This document shows positions 12,000 through 23,031 of a stretch of DNA of 64,000 bases, in pieces; the stretch's first letter is position 1, and the number at the start of each line of letters is the position of its first letter. A model generated the notes under the pieces. It was not told where the DNA came from. It saw nothing but the letters and a program-made list of their open reading frames with translations, and did not search any database. Source of the stretch: Heterocephalus glaber (taxonomy: Eukaryota; Chordata; Mammalia; Rodentia; Bathyergidae); the NCBI RefSeq assembly GCF_000247695.1, contig NW_004624801.1:2755209-2819208 (forward strand), in the 5' to 3' direction. The position numbers and the translations under genes were made by a program.

Positions 12000-12120
12000 C
12001 CTCCAGTCTCTGCCTCAGTGTCCCCTCTCACAGAGGCTTCCCTTGAGTGCCCTCCTAAAATAAACCCCTCAGCACACTTGTCCTGTCACACTGTGCCCCT
12101 TCAGGCTTGATTCTTCTGAC
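12000..12120 (+). repeat. Possible L2 3' end fragment
   Basis: The blocks ctcacagaggcttcccttga and ctcctaaaataaacccctca resemble the L2 3' region (cagagaggccttccctga-type). Short and weak; could be chance similarity. Confidence 0.35.
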
Positions 12121-12239
12121 CGGGTACTGTCCACCAGCCATACCCACTTGTATACTTCTTAGCCTTCTGCCACAGCTATATTCTGTCCCCAGGACGGTGT
12201 GCTGCTCCGCCTGGGTGGTTGGAGACTTTCTAATGAAAA

Positions 12240-12532
12240 CTCCTGTTCTCCTGGAGGGTCCTCATGTAAGGAGAGTACAAGGGGCAGAAGAGAGACACAG
12301 AGAAGATAAGAAAGTCTACATGAAGACTGAGTGTTGCAGCTACAAGGCAAGGGACACCTGGGGGCACCAGGAGCTGCAGAGAGCAAGGGTTCTCCTTGGA
12401 CCTTCATAAAGCATGGCTCTGCCAACACCTTCATTTCAGACTCTGGTCTCCAGAGCTGTGAGAGAATCAACTTCCATCATCCTGAGCCACACAGTTCTTG
12501 GTAATTAGTTACAACCACCACAGGAGACTGGT
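12240..12532 (+). mobile_element. MLT1-type MaLR LTR, 3' part
   Basis: Contains the MLT1 order: agagagacacagagaagata, catgaagactgagtgttgc, ccaacaccttcatttcagac, tctggtctccagagctgtga and ttcttggtaattagttacaa. Old LTR of the ERVL-MaLR group, plus orientation. The 5' part is not recognisable. Confidence 0.65.
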
Positions 12533-12950
12533 ACCAAGGAGACAGGCAGCTGCAACACCTGGACGCTGGGCGTGGCGAGACAGACCCTGGGATGGGGCAG
12601 AGTCTTTGAGCAGAGACAGACAGTAATTAAGTAAAGAGAAAAGTGAGTGTAATTACAGCTTGTGAAGAGCCTGGAAGGAAACAGGTTGGCTGGTGGATGG
12701 AGTCGTGGTGGGGGGAAGGGGAGGCTGAGACTTTGGAGGATTTGGCATTCAGCAGGGGTCCCAGGGACCAGAAGGGACAGTGGAGCTTAAATCCACACCT
12801 GGATCCCCACGCTGGCCTCTGCATCTTGCTGCTCCCCCTTGATCTTCCACCCACTGGCTGAAAGATCTTCCTAAAGCACTAACAAGAACAGTTGCCATTT
12901 CCGGGACAGATACCAGGTGTCTGGTGCCTATAAGAACAGCTGCAGGATGT
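12533..12950. other. Unassigned, no gene seen
   Basis: About 420 bp, purine-rich around 12,680-12,730. No coding or repeat signal. Confidence 0.4.
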
Positions 12951-13045
12951 ACTTACTGTAGGTGGCTGCATTAATCTCCATCCTGCAGATCAAAGAACGG
13001 AGGCTCAGGGAGGTTGAGTGGCTCCTCCACTTTTAAATGTTTAAA
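12951..13045 (+). repeat. MIR SINE fragment
   Basis: The blocks ttaatctccatcctgcagat and aacggaggctcagggaggtt follow the MIR core. Diverged and short. Confidence 0.5.
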
Positions 13046-13575
13046 GATCTGATTGCAGAGTCTACCATTGTTTCCTGGGCTGTGTGGACTCTCCTTATTG
13101 CCCTGTCTTGCTCCAAAGTCCCCAGCAACCATCTGCTGTCTCATATACAAAGCTCACACTCCTGAGGGGGACATTCAGCGCCCCTCACTCTCTGCCATAC
13201 AAATTTCCTCCAAATCTACTGCCACATCCCATCATCAGGAATCTTCCAGTTTACCCTCATCTACCTACTCACTTCTCTCCACCTCTATCAACTTGCTTTT
13301 AATAACTATATCATAAATAAATGGAATTATAAGTACTATTATTGTTACATTGTTGCTGCTGACCCTGGCGAGCCCTGCTACTAGTCCTTCATTGTGCTAG
13401 GTGCCTTACTAATAGCAGCCTTCATGAGTTACATTTCAGCATCTGTATTGTATACAACGGCTGATCAAGAACTATGGGGTGTCTTTAAATAAAAATAAAT
13501 TATTACAGTAAAAGGAACATTGCCATTAATTTCTCCCAAATACCCCCTCTCATTTTGAACATACTTATCCCATCA
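13046..13575. other. Unassigned, AT-richer, no gene seen
   Basis: About 530 bp. The right half is AT-rich (aaataaaaataaatt and neighbours), possibly old DNA-transposon or L1 debris, but I cannot support a family. Confidence 0.35.
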
Positions 13576-13576
13576 T

Positions 13577-13706
13577 TCTTGCTACTTTCTTTCTTCCTTC
13601 CTTCCTTTCTTTTTTTTTTGTACTGGAGGTCGAACTCAGGTCCTTGCGCTTGCGAGACAGACGGTGGAACCACTGAGCTAAATCCCCAGCCCTCTTGCTA
13701 CTTTCT
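13577..13706 (-). mobile_element. ID-type SINE, antisense, with 14 bp target-site duplication
   Basis: Reverse ID element: T-rich tail complement with short TTCC units, then tactggaggtcgaactcagg, tccttgcgcttgcgagacag, tggaaccactgagctaaatc, cccagccc. The element proper is 13,591-13,692. TCTTGCTACTTTCT at 13,577-13,590 is repeated exactly at 13,693-13,706. The body has both RNA polymerase III box regions recognisable. Confidence 0.88.
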
Positions 13707-15450
13707 GAAGATTTGAAGTCCTATTTTATGAGTGTCTATAAGAGGAAGATCAAAAAATGGTGACTGCTGCTCTAAGTCCCATCCAGTGGAAAGGCAGGCT
13801 TGTAAAAACATTATGGTATCTCCTCACCTACCTTATTCAGCAGATCTGGTACTGTGAAACTTGTGCCTCTTCTCCAAAGTCAAAATGACCATGAAAAGTA
13901 AATGTTTTGCATTCATCCAGGACACTGACGCAGCCAAGAGAATAGAAGTAAAGACCCTCATGAAAAAGGACTTTCAGTACTAATTCAGAAAGTGGCAAGA
14001 ACAATGGGATAACTGTGTTTGAAGTTACAGGGAGTATTTTAAGAGGGATTAGTGGCAATGTTTCTTTCACTATAATAATACTTAAAAATGTAAGCACTCG
14101 TCATAATTTTTGATTATACCTTGTACGTAGAACTTAGGACCCTGCCCAAAGCTGGGGGCATCTGCCTGAGTCCAGTGCCTTTTATTAAATTTTGCCTGAA
14201 GAATTCTTTTTTTCTTCCTGCTAATAACTCTAACACCCAACTTTCACATGACATTTTATGATTTTGCAAAATACTTTTGTACATTTCATTGTACTACCAG
14301 GGATGGCTGGGCTGAAGGAGGGAGGGAGGCTCCTGTCCACCAAACCTCCCATGGTCACCATCTGAGGCCACTGCCACCAAACCATCTCAAAGATCCCAAA
14401 CGTCCAAGTGTCCAGAACAATGACATCTCCACATCGAAGGCTCACCACCCTGGCTGCCCTCAGTTCAGGTCGCTTGTAGCAGCTGGGCCCTCCCTCTGAA
14501 GAACGCTAAGTCACTGCCGGGGGAACACATCCTGTGTGCCTCCTGACTCCCCCCCCCAACAGAATCCACCACCCCCACTATCCCCAGGGCTCCCCAAATG
14601 TTCTTTTTGTCTGATATGCTATCTCTGCTGAGCAGAGGAAGGATCAGAAGCTGCCTAGTCCTCTGCCAAGGCCCCTGACCATAACCCCAGGGCCCAGCGA
14701 TTTATTGGCAGACGAGAGCTGCACAAGCTCTTTATCACAGTCCCAGCCTTGTCCAGAAACAATGTTGCCTTTCAAATTGTTTTCCGCCTTGGACGGTGGA
14801 TTTATAAACTGAACTGGTGGTTAGGAACAGAAGCCTAGCTGCAAAGACTAAGAGCCTTGTTCTAAATGCGGCTGGTTTAGTGTTATCATGATAAGATAAA
14901 CACAGATAATAGCTTGCTGATGTTGGGCACTTTTCTATATATGTCTCCATGTCTGTGTTTATGTATGCACAGGCTGGAATTTGGGGGCCGCTTTTCAGAT
15001 CAAAGAGAGAAGAAGTGGCCATTTTCTGGATTGTTTTCCAGAAAGGAAGCTGAATAATCATAAGATGTTAGATTTATTTCTTTCTAAAGAGGTTAGAGAT
15101 GTTCCAATAGGGTTATTTCCAAAATGGTGATCCTAAGATTGTTTGCAGCATTTTATGTGCGGTACAGCTGGGTTGTAGACAATGGTGAAGCTGGTGATGC
15201 GTGTGGGCTTTATTGTAGCAGTCTCCATTTAGGTGAGGGTTTACAATTTCTACAATAAAAAGCAAAAAAAAAAAGTGGTTTGGCTGAATAGCTGTTGAAG
15301 CTGGGTGATGGACATATGCAGATCTATTATTATAGTATTTCCTTTTTCTGTTTGTTTGAAATGTTCCCTGGAAGAAGGGGGAGAGATAGGATGATCGTGA
15401 TAATGACAACTTTGGTTGAAAGACAATGGCTTAAAGGCCCCTTTCCCCTT
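13707..15450. other. Unassigned; one conserved-looking patch
   Basis: About 1.7 kb with no exon or clear repeat. The patch at about 14,745-14,890 has balanced composition without repeat hallmarks and could be a conserved non-coding element, but that cannot be judged without cross-species alignment. A C tract lies at about 14,549-14,558. Confidence 0.4.
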
Positions 15451-15454
15451 GGTA

Positions 15455-15522
15455 TTTCATTCAACAAATATTTGTGCCATCTATTACTCTGGGTCCTGGG
15501 TGCTGTCCTTGAGCAGGACAAA
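15455..15522 (+). repeat. Ancient dispersed repeat fragment
   Basis: The blocks ttcattcaacaaatatttgt and gtcctgggtgctgtccttga follow the same widespread old mammalian sequence class as 5,636-6,085. The family name is not certain, and the B1-dID at 15,534 interrupts it. Confidence 0.4.
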
Positions 15523-15741
15523 AGTTCCTGCCCTGAGCCAGGTATGATGATGCACACCTGTAATTCCAAGTTCAATCCCAGCCTGGACAACTTAGTGAAA
15601 TCCTGTCTTAAACTGAAAAAGGGCTGGCGATATAGCTTAGTGTGAAGGCCTGGGGTTCGATCCCCAGTACCAAACAAACAAACTAACTAAAAGGAGGAGG
15701 AGGAGGAGAGGGAGGAGAAGGAAAAGAAGCAGTACCTGCCC
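15523..15741 (+). mobile_element. B1-dID dimeric SINE with target-site duplication and AGG-rich tail
   Basis: A composite SINE. The left half is B1 (gccaggtatgatgatgcaca, cctgtaattcc, gcctggacaacttagtgaaa, cctgtctta); the right half is an ID-related unit (gggctggcgatatagcttag, ggcctggggttcgatcccca). The B box GGTTCGATCCC at 15,654 is intact. The tail runs through CAAA units into an AGG/AGGA microsatellite (15,690-15,730). AGTTCCTGCCC at 15,523-15,533 is matched by AGTACCTGCCC at 15,731-15,741, one mismatch, as the insertion duplication. This dimer type is the main clue to the rodent group. Confidence 0.88.
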
Positions 15742-17735
15742 CAGTGGAGTTGATACTGTGCACATAGTTCAAATATTCCTGAAGTAGGAAGAGTTGGCCA
15801 GGGCTATCTCAAATAGGAAAGGGGATTCGAGGGTTTGGGGGTGCTCTTTGGGAGAGGATTGAAATTGCTCTCGACTCTACTATCAGAATAAGAGAAGGAA
15901 TAGCCTGGACTGGTCCCCAGAATCCACCCAGGTCTACATTTCTGTAAACAGCTCAGAAATGAACCAAACCAGTTATTTCCAAAATGCTGACCCTAAAACT
16001 CTTGATGGTATCTGGAGCAGCTCTGACGGTGGGGAGAAGCTCTGCACCCCTGCATTACATGCTGACTACTCCTTCATTCATAGGTAACAGCTGCCCCCCC
16101 AAAGGCCTGTCCAGAGAGCTCCCCACTGCTGAAGCCATGCTGCAAACAGTTGGGACAGATGGCTGTCTGTCTTGTTCTCAAAGGTGTCTTGGGGGGAGGC
16201 TGGTGGGGTGGGCAGCATGGTGGATGTTATCAGAGAGGCACCAGGGGACAGAGCCTTCAGTGTGGACCCCACCCATGTGACTCACTTTAGCTTCTGGGGA
16301 CAAGCAGCTGAATTCCAAGGTCACCAGCTTTGGGGTTTGCTACCAGTGTCCACCCTTCAGGAGGCCATTTTCAGACCTTGGGTTTGGGTAGAGACTCACA
16401 GCTAAAACTCAGTGCCCCAGAAATGCCATGGCAGGGGGTCACCTACCCTGAGTGGCCCCTCCACAGCTTCACTCATGGCCAGGCAAGTCATGAGTACCTG
16501 CACAAACAGAAGCTCTGGGGAGAAGGAAGCCAAGATTAGGGAAACTTGTCTTCACGTCAGAGTGCCACAGGCCCTTCTGTGCCACCATGTGGCTTACTCC
16601 TGTGGCAGCAGATTGGCAAGTTCAGATCAGCATCATTTTGAGTCTAAAATTCACGTTTTGCATATTATGCTTGTCTCTGGTGCATTCTATCAAGACACAG
16701 TGATTCTGGTGTTCTCTATGGTTTTCCATCCACATCTGGAGTAGCGAAACGATTTTAAATCTCGGGGTCATGAGTTGTGTCCGTCTCAGGTAGGCAGTGA
16801 GCACAGCGGCCTGGGAATCAGTTTGAGTGAAACTTCAAATGCCAGGGGCACATCTGACTGCTTCTATTAACATGAAACATCTAGAAGTATTCAGTGGTTT
16901 CTGTACCTCTCCTCCCTACCCTACCCCAAAAGATGGGGCTGGAAGCTGCCAGGGAAGAGATACAGGGGTCAGAATGTCACAGCCCTTGTACCTAGGGTCC
17001 TTGGTCCCTGGTGGAGGAGACAGATGCAAACAACCCAAAGTGAGTGAAGGACTGAGGCAAGACAGAGAAGAGGGGAAATGGAGCTTACATCCGTGGCCCA
17101 GTGCAGAATTTGAAGTTCCCAGGCAACTTTGATGTTAGGACACCATGGTGAGATGCTTTAACATTCCAGGGACAGTTTGGAGACTTCAGAACTGGCCTCC
17201 TTAAGCAGTTCCTATCCAGATGTTTGGCACAGGTTAGCACGACTCATGATGGCTTCCAGGAGCCTAAGACCTGGAATTTCACTGAAGGGAGTGACATGGG
17301 GGGAGGGTCGGCAGCCAGGCCTCGGAAGTGTGGGTCTGGGGGAGACTGAGAGCAGCTGCTCTTCCCACAGAGGAGGGTCCTCAAGGGATGGCCATGAGGG
17401 ACAGTCAGTGAGAAAGAAACGGGTACACTAGGCAGGAAGGCCTGGGGTCGGTGAGAGCTTTTTTGGAAGACATAAGCAATGCATAGACACATAGACAAAG
17501 AGCGTAGACAATTTCTTGACACGAACAGATGATCACTGACTTACTCCTGCTGTACCAATTCATAGCAGGAATTCTACGCATTTACAGATGGATTTGCATG
17601 CTCTTTTAACTCTGTCCTTGTGTGTTCTACTGAGCCTGAGGGTAGGAATCTGCTGTTTTATCTATAAACCACACTTGGTACCATGCCTAACATGTACTAG
17701 GTCTGCAGTGTTTGGAGGATGTGTTTGTTGCCTGG
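15742..17735. other. Unassigned, no gene seen
   Basis: About 2 kb with no recognised exon or repeat. Frames of 60-110 codons occur on both strands without conserved motifs. Confidence 0.4.
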
Positions 17736-17737
17736 GA

Positions 17738-17910
17738 GAGTGACTCTCAGCCAGGGTGTGGGCCCCCTAGTGGGCACTATCTGGAGAGCCATGGGGAGGA
17801 GGTGCTTCTGACACGCACTGGACGAGGCTAAGGATGCTGCTGAGCATCCTGCAATGCACAGGACCTCCCCATGACAAAGAATCATCCACCCCAAAGATCA
17901 GCAGCCCTGG
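17738..17910 (+). mobile_element. MER20 DNA transposon relic
   Basis: A non-autonomous hAT-Charlie relic. The blocks ctggagagccatggggagg, aaggatgctgctgagcatcc, tgcaatgcacaggacctccc and atgacaaagaatcatccacc follow MER20 in order. Established knowledge: MER20 copies carry regulatory activity in the endometrium of placental mammals and some bind CTCF. This copy holds a near-consensus CTCF core on the minus strand (see separate entry). Confidence 0.8.
17759..17776 (-). promoter_or_regulatory. CTCF-like motif inside MER20
   Basis: On the minus strand the sequence reads CCCACTAGGGGGCCC. This matches the core CCACTAGGGGGC of the CTCF motif; the base after the core departs from consensus. Binding is inferred from motif only. 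Confidence 0.4.
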
Positions 17911-18850
17911 GTCTGGCAAGCCCTTTTCCACATAAGCAGAAATTGTGCCTGAGAGGGGTGTGAATTCTTTCTTTCCAAATGGATGCCATCTGTCCTTGTG
18001 GGCTTGTGAGCCCTGGATTAACAAAGAAGATCTCAGCTAACCACTGAATCGCTTGGGCTCCATTATCACCCATCACCAGAAGCCACCGCAGCGGGTCATC
18101 CTGTCTTCTTCCCACTCAGCTTTATTTAATAACAGGCTTTTCCTGAAATACTAGGGGGTTTCCATCAGGAGTGGATCCCTTCCAAACCAGAATGCAGTGA
18201 AAAGTCCCGCTTGTGGGCAGCTGTTCCTGTTGAGTGGATGCTGCAGGAGGGAGACTGACAGAGGCCTCAATACCCTGTATCGAAGTCAAATCCTCCAGAC
18301 TCAAGTTCTGACCTGCAGAGGCTGTCATGGCCAAGTCCTGATATGCAGAGCTGATGGCCCTTTAATTTCGATGGTTCTGTGGGGGAAGAGATGGAGGAAC
18401 TCTTGTCACGAGGGGATGAAGCAAGCCAACAGTGACCCTGAAAGTGCCCTTTGCAGCTGGGGTGGAGGTCACAGCCGCAGGGATGATGCCCATGGCATTC
18501 CACAAATGTCACTTCTGTCCCGTGTCTTCAAGGTCGGCCCCTCACACACACAGTGTAAGGTTTTCTGTCCTCACTTTTCTGATGAGCTTAGGTAGTTTTT
18601 CTAAGTCCACAGTGAGGACAAAACAGATCAAGCCCTTAAATCCTTTGCAGAACGCTGAATTCTTTGCCAACCAAGATCAACTCAGTGGTTTGTTTCAAAG
18701 CCCAAGACCCTGAATCACTGTGGGAAAGTTTCAGCTGCCTTCTACCTCAGTCTCCCTTTGGGAGAAGCTTGTGAATCAATGTGTCTGTTTGCTGACACCT
18801 AAACCGAGGAACCTATCTCATATAGTAAAATACATTATCTTTGCAAAGAA
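17911..18850. other. Unassigned, no gene seen
   Basis: About 940 bp with no exon or repeat recognised. A 132-codon frame at 18,197-18,595 (plus) shows no domain and has overlapping frames on the opposite strand. Confidence 0.4.
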
Positions 18851-18859
18851 GGACCTGTT

Positions 18860-19075
18860 CTCTGCCAGACATTGTACTGAAGATTTTATACACATCAACT
18901 CATTAGTTCATATCATCTCCCCAGGTGAGACATATTATTGTCACCCTCTGAGAGATGAGGAACCAAGGCACAGAGATCTTGAGTAACTTCTTCAAGGTCA
19001 CACAGGGAGGTAGAGCCTAGGCTAGGACTCAGGAAGTCTGGCTTCAGGGTCTGTGTTCATAACCCTGCTCTAGAA
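18860..19075 (+). repeat. MIR SINE
   Basis: Clear MIR order: cattagttcatatcatctcc, ggtgagacatattattgtca, gagagatgaggaaccaaggc, acagagatcttgagtaactt, caaggtcacacagggaggta and gctaggactcaggaagtctg. A relatively long copy. Confidence 0.8.
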
Positions 19076-19520
19076 AATCACTCCCAAATTCTTCGGTCAT
19101 TTAGACTTAAAAACTAAAGGAAGCAGCTGAATCCATAGGTCCTAAAAGTAACAGTGAAAATGAGGACTTCGGCTTGCCCTGTGCTGAGCAGCTGACAAAT
19201 ACTTTTCTCCAGTACTTTCCAGGGAGTCTTGCAAGGTTTTGGATTTGATAGTACGGTTTTTGCCTGGAGTGACACAGTCCTAGAAAAAGAGCCATGCACT
19301 ATCTCTGCTGGTCTGAAGAACCACTGGGCTCAATTATGAAGGCCCCTTCTTCTGCCTTCGAGTAACCTGGCAGTTCCCAGGTGGGGGGACCTCCTCCCCT
19401 CTCCGTCCATGGGTGCAGCCAGGGATCTGTCCTGAGCTCTGGACAGCACAGGTGGGTACAAGTTCATCTCTGTCATAATGATTAGCCAAGAGAGAGGATG
19501 TAGCCCAAGTAGCTCTCGTT
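19076..19520. other. Unassigned, no gene seen
   Basis: About 445 bp; nothing recognisable. Confidence 0.4.
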
Positions 19521-19815
19521 AGACCTAAAAGGAGCTATTGAGAAGAGACGGCTTATTTCCATTGGATTTGAACCTGGGAGCATATAGGGTTGGAGCTGGG
19601 AGCAGGAAGCCCCCGTGAGCCTATGTGAACCTGGGAATGCAGCCTATGCTGAAGAAAGCAGAGCTGAAAGAGAGAAAAAGAAGCAAAGGTCTGGTGATAC
19701 AATTTGAGCCTCTGGACCAAACTGTGCCTAAAGCCAGCATCGCTGGACTCTTCCGCTCAATGAATCAGTAAACTCTTTTTAGCTTAGGCCAAGATGAGTT
19801 GTGTTGGGCTATATC
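19521..19815 (+). mobile_element. Probable old LTR, family not pinned
   Basis: The run caatttgagcctctggacca, aactgtgcctaaagccagca, ctggactcttccgctcaatg and aatcagtaaactctttttag resembles the 3' portion of an old mammalian LTR with a diverged polyadenylation region. I recognise the pattern but not the family. Left boundary is a guess. Confidence 0.4.
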
Positions 19816-20838
19816 CACCTCCCAAATACGTTCACTAGAGCAAACTCTTTTCTGTGGGCCAGTTACTTACTTTTATGAATTATGGATTGAAACCATCCAA
19901 ACAGACAGTAAAGATTGAGCAAATGTTTCCTTCCTCTCAATGATTCTATTCTCTGTATGTTTTCTTCTGATTTCATGGCTCCCAGACAACCTTTATCAGT
20001 GTTCAGGCCCCAGTGCATGTCTGCTAGCTCTCTGCCGTGCCTGCAATGCCTCTTTTAAGTATGAGGGACCAGCTGGCCAGCTATAACCTCAGGTGTCTGT
20101 GAGCTGCCAGAACTGGCAAACAGCTGTCCACCGACGCCCTGGGAGTCAGATGTGGGGCGTCATTGTATTTGTTTTCCTACTGATTGAATTACTCATGCCT
20201 CATTTGTCAACTTCCCTAGAACAATCTCTCTTGGATCCATTTAGAAACCCGAGTCTCTGTGGTTAGTCTGGACCAGCTTCTATTTATGGAGAAGCAGAGT
20301 TCACTTGTCTAGAGCAAAGAAAAATGGACTATGCAGAAGTCACAGTGTCCCGGAGCTTCTGTCACCTCTATTTCTTTGGTTTCCTCCAGGAATTGGGATT
20401 CCTCATAGAATGTCTTTTTTTCCTTTTAGAAGCTCGTGAGGGAACACAGGGGCAAATCTTTCCAATCTGTTGTGTTCCTAAGTGATTCTCAACTCCTGGA
20501 GGACCCTCTGGGTCACAATGGATGAGAATCACATTGCAGGCTTCAAGGGCGGTGGCAAAACAAATAATTACTGAGCCTGTTGGTAAACAGTCCCAAAGAA
20601 GACAAGCGAATTTGGCTTGTTCCCTCTTGCCTATCACACAGCATCGAATACTATCCTATTTCTGTTTTTCTTCCTCCATGACCCAAGTTTGAGCTTGCTT
20701 AATTTCTGTTTACAATGTGAGTCTCACAGGGGAGGAGGGAGGCAAACCCTGGTCAGAGTGGGGGAAAGAACTCACCTTCCCAGGGAGAGCTCCTCACACA
20801 CCAGGATTCCTAACTCTGTTTCCCCTGGATGGTCCCAT
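19816..20838. other. Unassigned, no gene seen
   Basis: About 1 kb with no supported exon or repeat. A gattctcaactcctgg block at 20,483 is faintly MER5-like but too short to call. Confidence 0.4.
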
Positions 20839-20965
20839 GAGGAGCCTGGGCCTAGTCCAACCCAATCCGATCAGAGCTGTGGTGGGTGAGGGCCTAGGCA
20901 TCAGCTTTTTCAACCTCCCCAGCTGATTGCAATGGACAGCCAAGGCTTAGAATCATTGTTCTGGA
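20839..20965 (+). mobile_element. MER5-like hAT-Charlie relic
   Basis: The blocks tccgatcagagctgtggtgg, gtgagggcctaggcatcagc, ctccccagctgattgcaatg and acagccaaggcttagaatca follow the MER5 group in order. Diverged. Confidence 0.55.
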
Positions 20966-20967
20966 GC

Positions 20968-21180
20968 CATGCTCTCTCCATCATGGTAGCCACAGGCCAT
21001 GTCTGAGTATCAGCACCCAAAATATGGTGAGTCTGAAGTGAGGTGCACAATAAATAGAAAATATGCATCCGATTTCCAAGAGATAGTATTTAAAGGAGAA
21101 TGTAAATTATCTTATCAACAATCCTGTTATATTGATTATCCTTGAAACAATGTGGATGTGACTATTAAACATATGTCTGC
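20968..21180 (+). mobile_element. hAT-type DNA transposon relic
   Basis: The blocks tggtagccacaggccatgtc, tatggtgagtctgaagtgag, gatttccaagagatagtatt, gtaaattatcttatcaacaa, tattgattatccttgaaaca follow, from memory, a common mammalian hAT relic that starts with a gtagccactagccac-type sequence. Family name not assigned. It directly follows the MER5-like relic. Confidence 0.55.
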
Positions 21181-21221
21181 TTGAATGACACTTGAGAAAT
21201 GCCTAGCAAGTTAGTAAAGCA

Positions 21222-21667
21222 CAGTTCTGTGTGTGTCTATGGATGACTAACATCCAGGCCAACAACCTGAGAGGGAAGAAAGATTCACTCTGGATGTGAG
21301 TGGCACCAACCAATAGGCTTGTAGTCTGAATGGAATAAAAAAGGCGAAGTTTGCCCATTCTAGAAGAGATCTAATCTTCACCATAAGCTTTGGACAGAGG
21401 TCTCTGGTCACTTCAGCCTTCCAATGCAGACTCGGACCAGCAGCTCTCCAGGGAGCTTCCAGGCCTTCAGCCTTGGACTGGTGCTGCATCCTTGCCCCCT
21501 CAGCGTTCGGGCTGAGCAGCTGCTGGATCCTCCAGCTCTCCAGCCTGCAGACCGCTGCTGGGCCCTCCCACCTCTGACCCTGTAACCCTACCTCATGATC
21601 CCCTTGCATAATTCTAAATATATTCTCTATTGAGCCTGTTCCTCTAGAGAGCTCTCATTAATACAGT
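21222..21667 (+). mobile_element. Old LTR-like repeat, copy 1
   Basis: Contains ctatggatgactaacatcca, ggatgtgagtggcaccaacc, aataggcttgtagtctgaat, then a repetitive ggaccagcagctctcc and ccttcagccttggactgg section, then ttctctattgagcctgttcc and cattaatacag. This follows a widespread old mammalian LTR-like family; a second copy in the same orientation lies at 22,333-22,690. The 5' end is missing or too diverged. Confidence 0.5.
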
Positions 21668-22332
21668 GGACCTGTCCTGACTGATGTGTTAGGTACGGGC
21701 AGGGACACGTGGGTAGTGCTGTCAGGCAGATAAGAAACGAAAAAGAATCATTCAAGGAAGAGAAAGACTGAAAGAAACCTCCTGTGTCTTCAAGCAACAC
21801 TTAAGACATCATCTTTTCCATTTATAAGGAGAACAAAGTCCCAATCATTCTCGATGGCACACCCATACCCACACCACACCCACGCAGACACAAATGCTTG
21901 CTCTGTTATACTGTCATGAAGTTACAGTTTATCTTCTTTCCACCAGAGAGAAAAAGGGTTAGGAAGGCAAAGTCTGCTACAGCATGGAGTAACTGTTTCC
22001 AAGTAAAAGGCAAAGTTCAACCTTGAAGCCTCTTTCTATCCATTCTTCACAATCATGGCCAAAACTATCCTCCAAAATACAACCCGCTTAAACAATAAAG
22101 GCTATATCAGGGAGAGGCAGGTCAGCCGAACTTCAGAATAAGCACATAATTGAGTCCTACGTAGGATGATGATTGCAGAGAACAATCTTGTGGCAGACCT
22201 GGTGGACAGTGTGCTGGTGGAGTCCACCATCTGTGAGCCACCTGCCTTAGCCCAGATCCCTGTGGCCCTGCCCTGACTCAGGACCGTGGCTGCCTGCTAT
22301 GCATCCCAGCTGAGCAGCCCAGCGATTCTCAT
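21668..22332. other. Unassigned spacer between two related repeats
   Basis: About 665 bp between the two related LTR-like copies. No reverse transcriptase, gag or other retroviral coding signal is visible. A short CA-rich patch (cacacccacgcagacacaaa) lies near 21,870. Confidence 0.4.
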
Positions 22333-22690
22333 GGGTGCTGGTTACATTTTGTGTCAACTTGGCTGGGCTACTAGGAGCCCAGATATTTGGTCACACATTC
22401 GGGGTGTTTCTGTGAGTTGATTAACATTTTAAGTGGAGTAAAGCAGGTCCTCCTTAATCTGGGGGGACCTCATCCAAGCAGTTGAAGGCCAGAATAGAAC
22501 AGAAAGACTGATTCTCCTTGGAGTAATTAAAAAATTCTCTCCAAATTGCCTCTGGACTGTCAACTCTGCCAGACTATTAGTTTGAACTTGACAGCCTCCA
22601 TAACCATGTGAGGCATTTCCTTATAATAAATTTCTTTCTACACATACACATCCTATCAGTTCTGTTTCTGCAGTGAACCCTGCACGGTTA
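22333..22690 (+). mobile_element. Old LTR-like repeat, copy 2
   Basis: Reads ggttacattttgtgtcaact, tggctgggctactaggagcc, cagatatttggtcacacatt, ggtgtttctgtgagttgatt, aaggccagaatagaacagaa, then cagcctccataaccatgtga, ataataaatttctttctaca and atcctatcagttctgtttct. These are the 5' and 3' ends of the family also present at 21,222-21,667; this copy lacks most of the repetitive middle section. Confidence 0.6.
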
Positions 22691-22885
22691 CCTCATGCTA
22701 TCCCTATAGTCCTCTCAGTTCATCTCCTAACATCAGCCTCCCAGTGAGCAAGAGCTACACCCACGCCAGCTGCTGGGCCACATCTGCCACAGCAGCTGCC
22801 TGGAGAGATGAGTAACGCAATTAGAAGTGTGGGGCCCAGAGAAGCAGGAAATGGGAGAGAAGAAATTATCAAATTGATTGCTCGT

Positions 22886-23031
22886 CCCTCCCTCCTTTCT
22901 TTCCTTCCTTCCTTCCTTCTTCCTTCCTTCCTTCCTTCCTTCCTTCCTTCCTTCCTTCCTTCCTCCTTTCCTTCCTCCTTTCCTGCCTCCCTCCCTCCCT
23001 CCCTCCATCCCTTCTTTCCTTTTTGTTTCTT
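22886..23031. repeat. TTCC/TCCC microsatellite
   Basis: A pyrimidine tract of TTCC units with TTCT, TCC and TCCC interruptions, about 145 bp. It abuts the 3' tail side of the antisense B1-dID at about 23,022, so it probably grew from the A-rich tail of that SINE. Frames of Pro/Ser/Leu or Lys/Glu/Gly repeats across it are artefacts of the repeat. Confidence 0.95.

Noticed and set aside
21668..22332. Internal retroviral genes between the two LTR-like copies
   Set aside because: No gag, protease, polymerase or envelope-like reading is visible in the 665 bp spacer.
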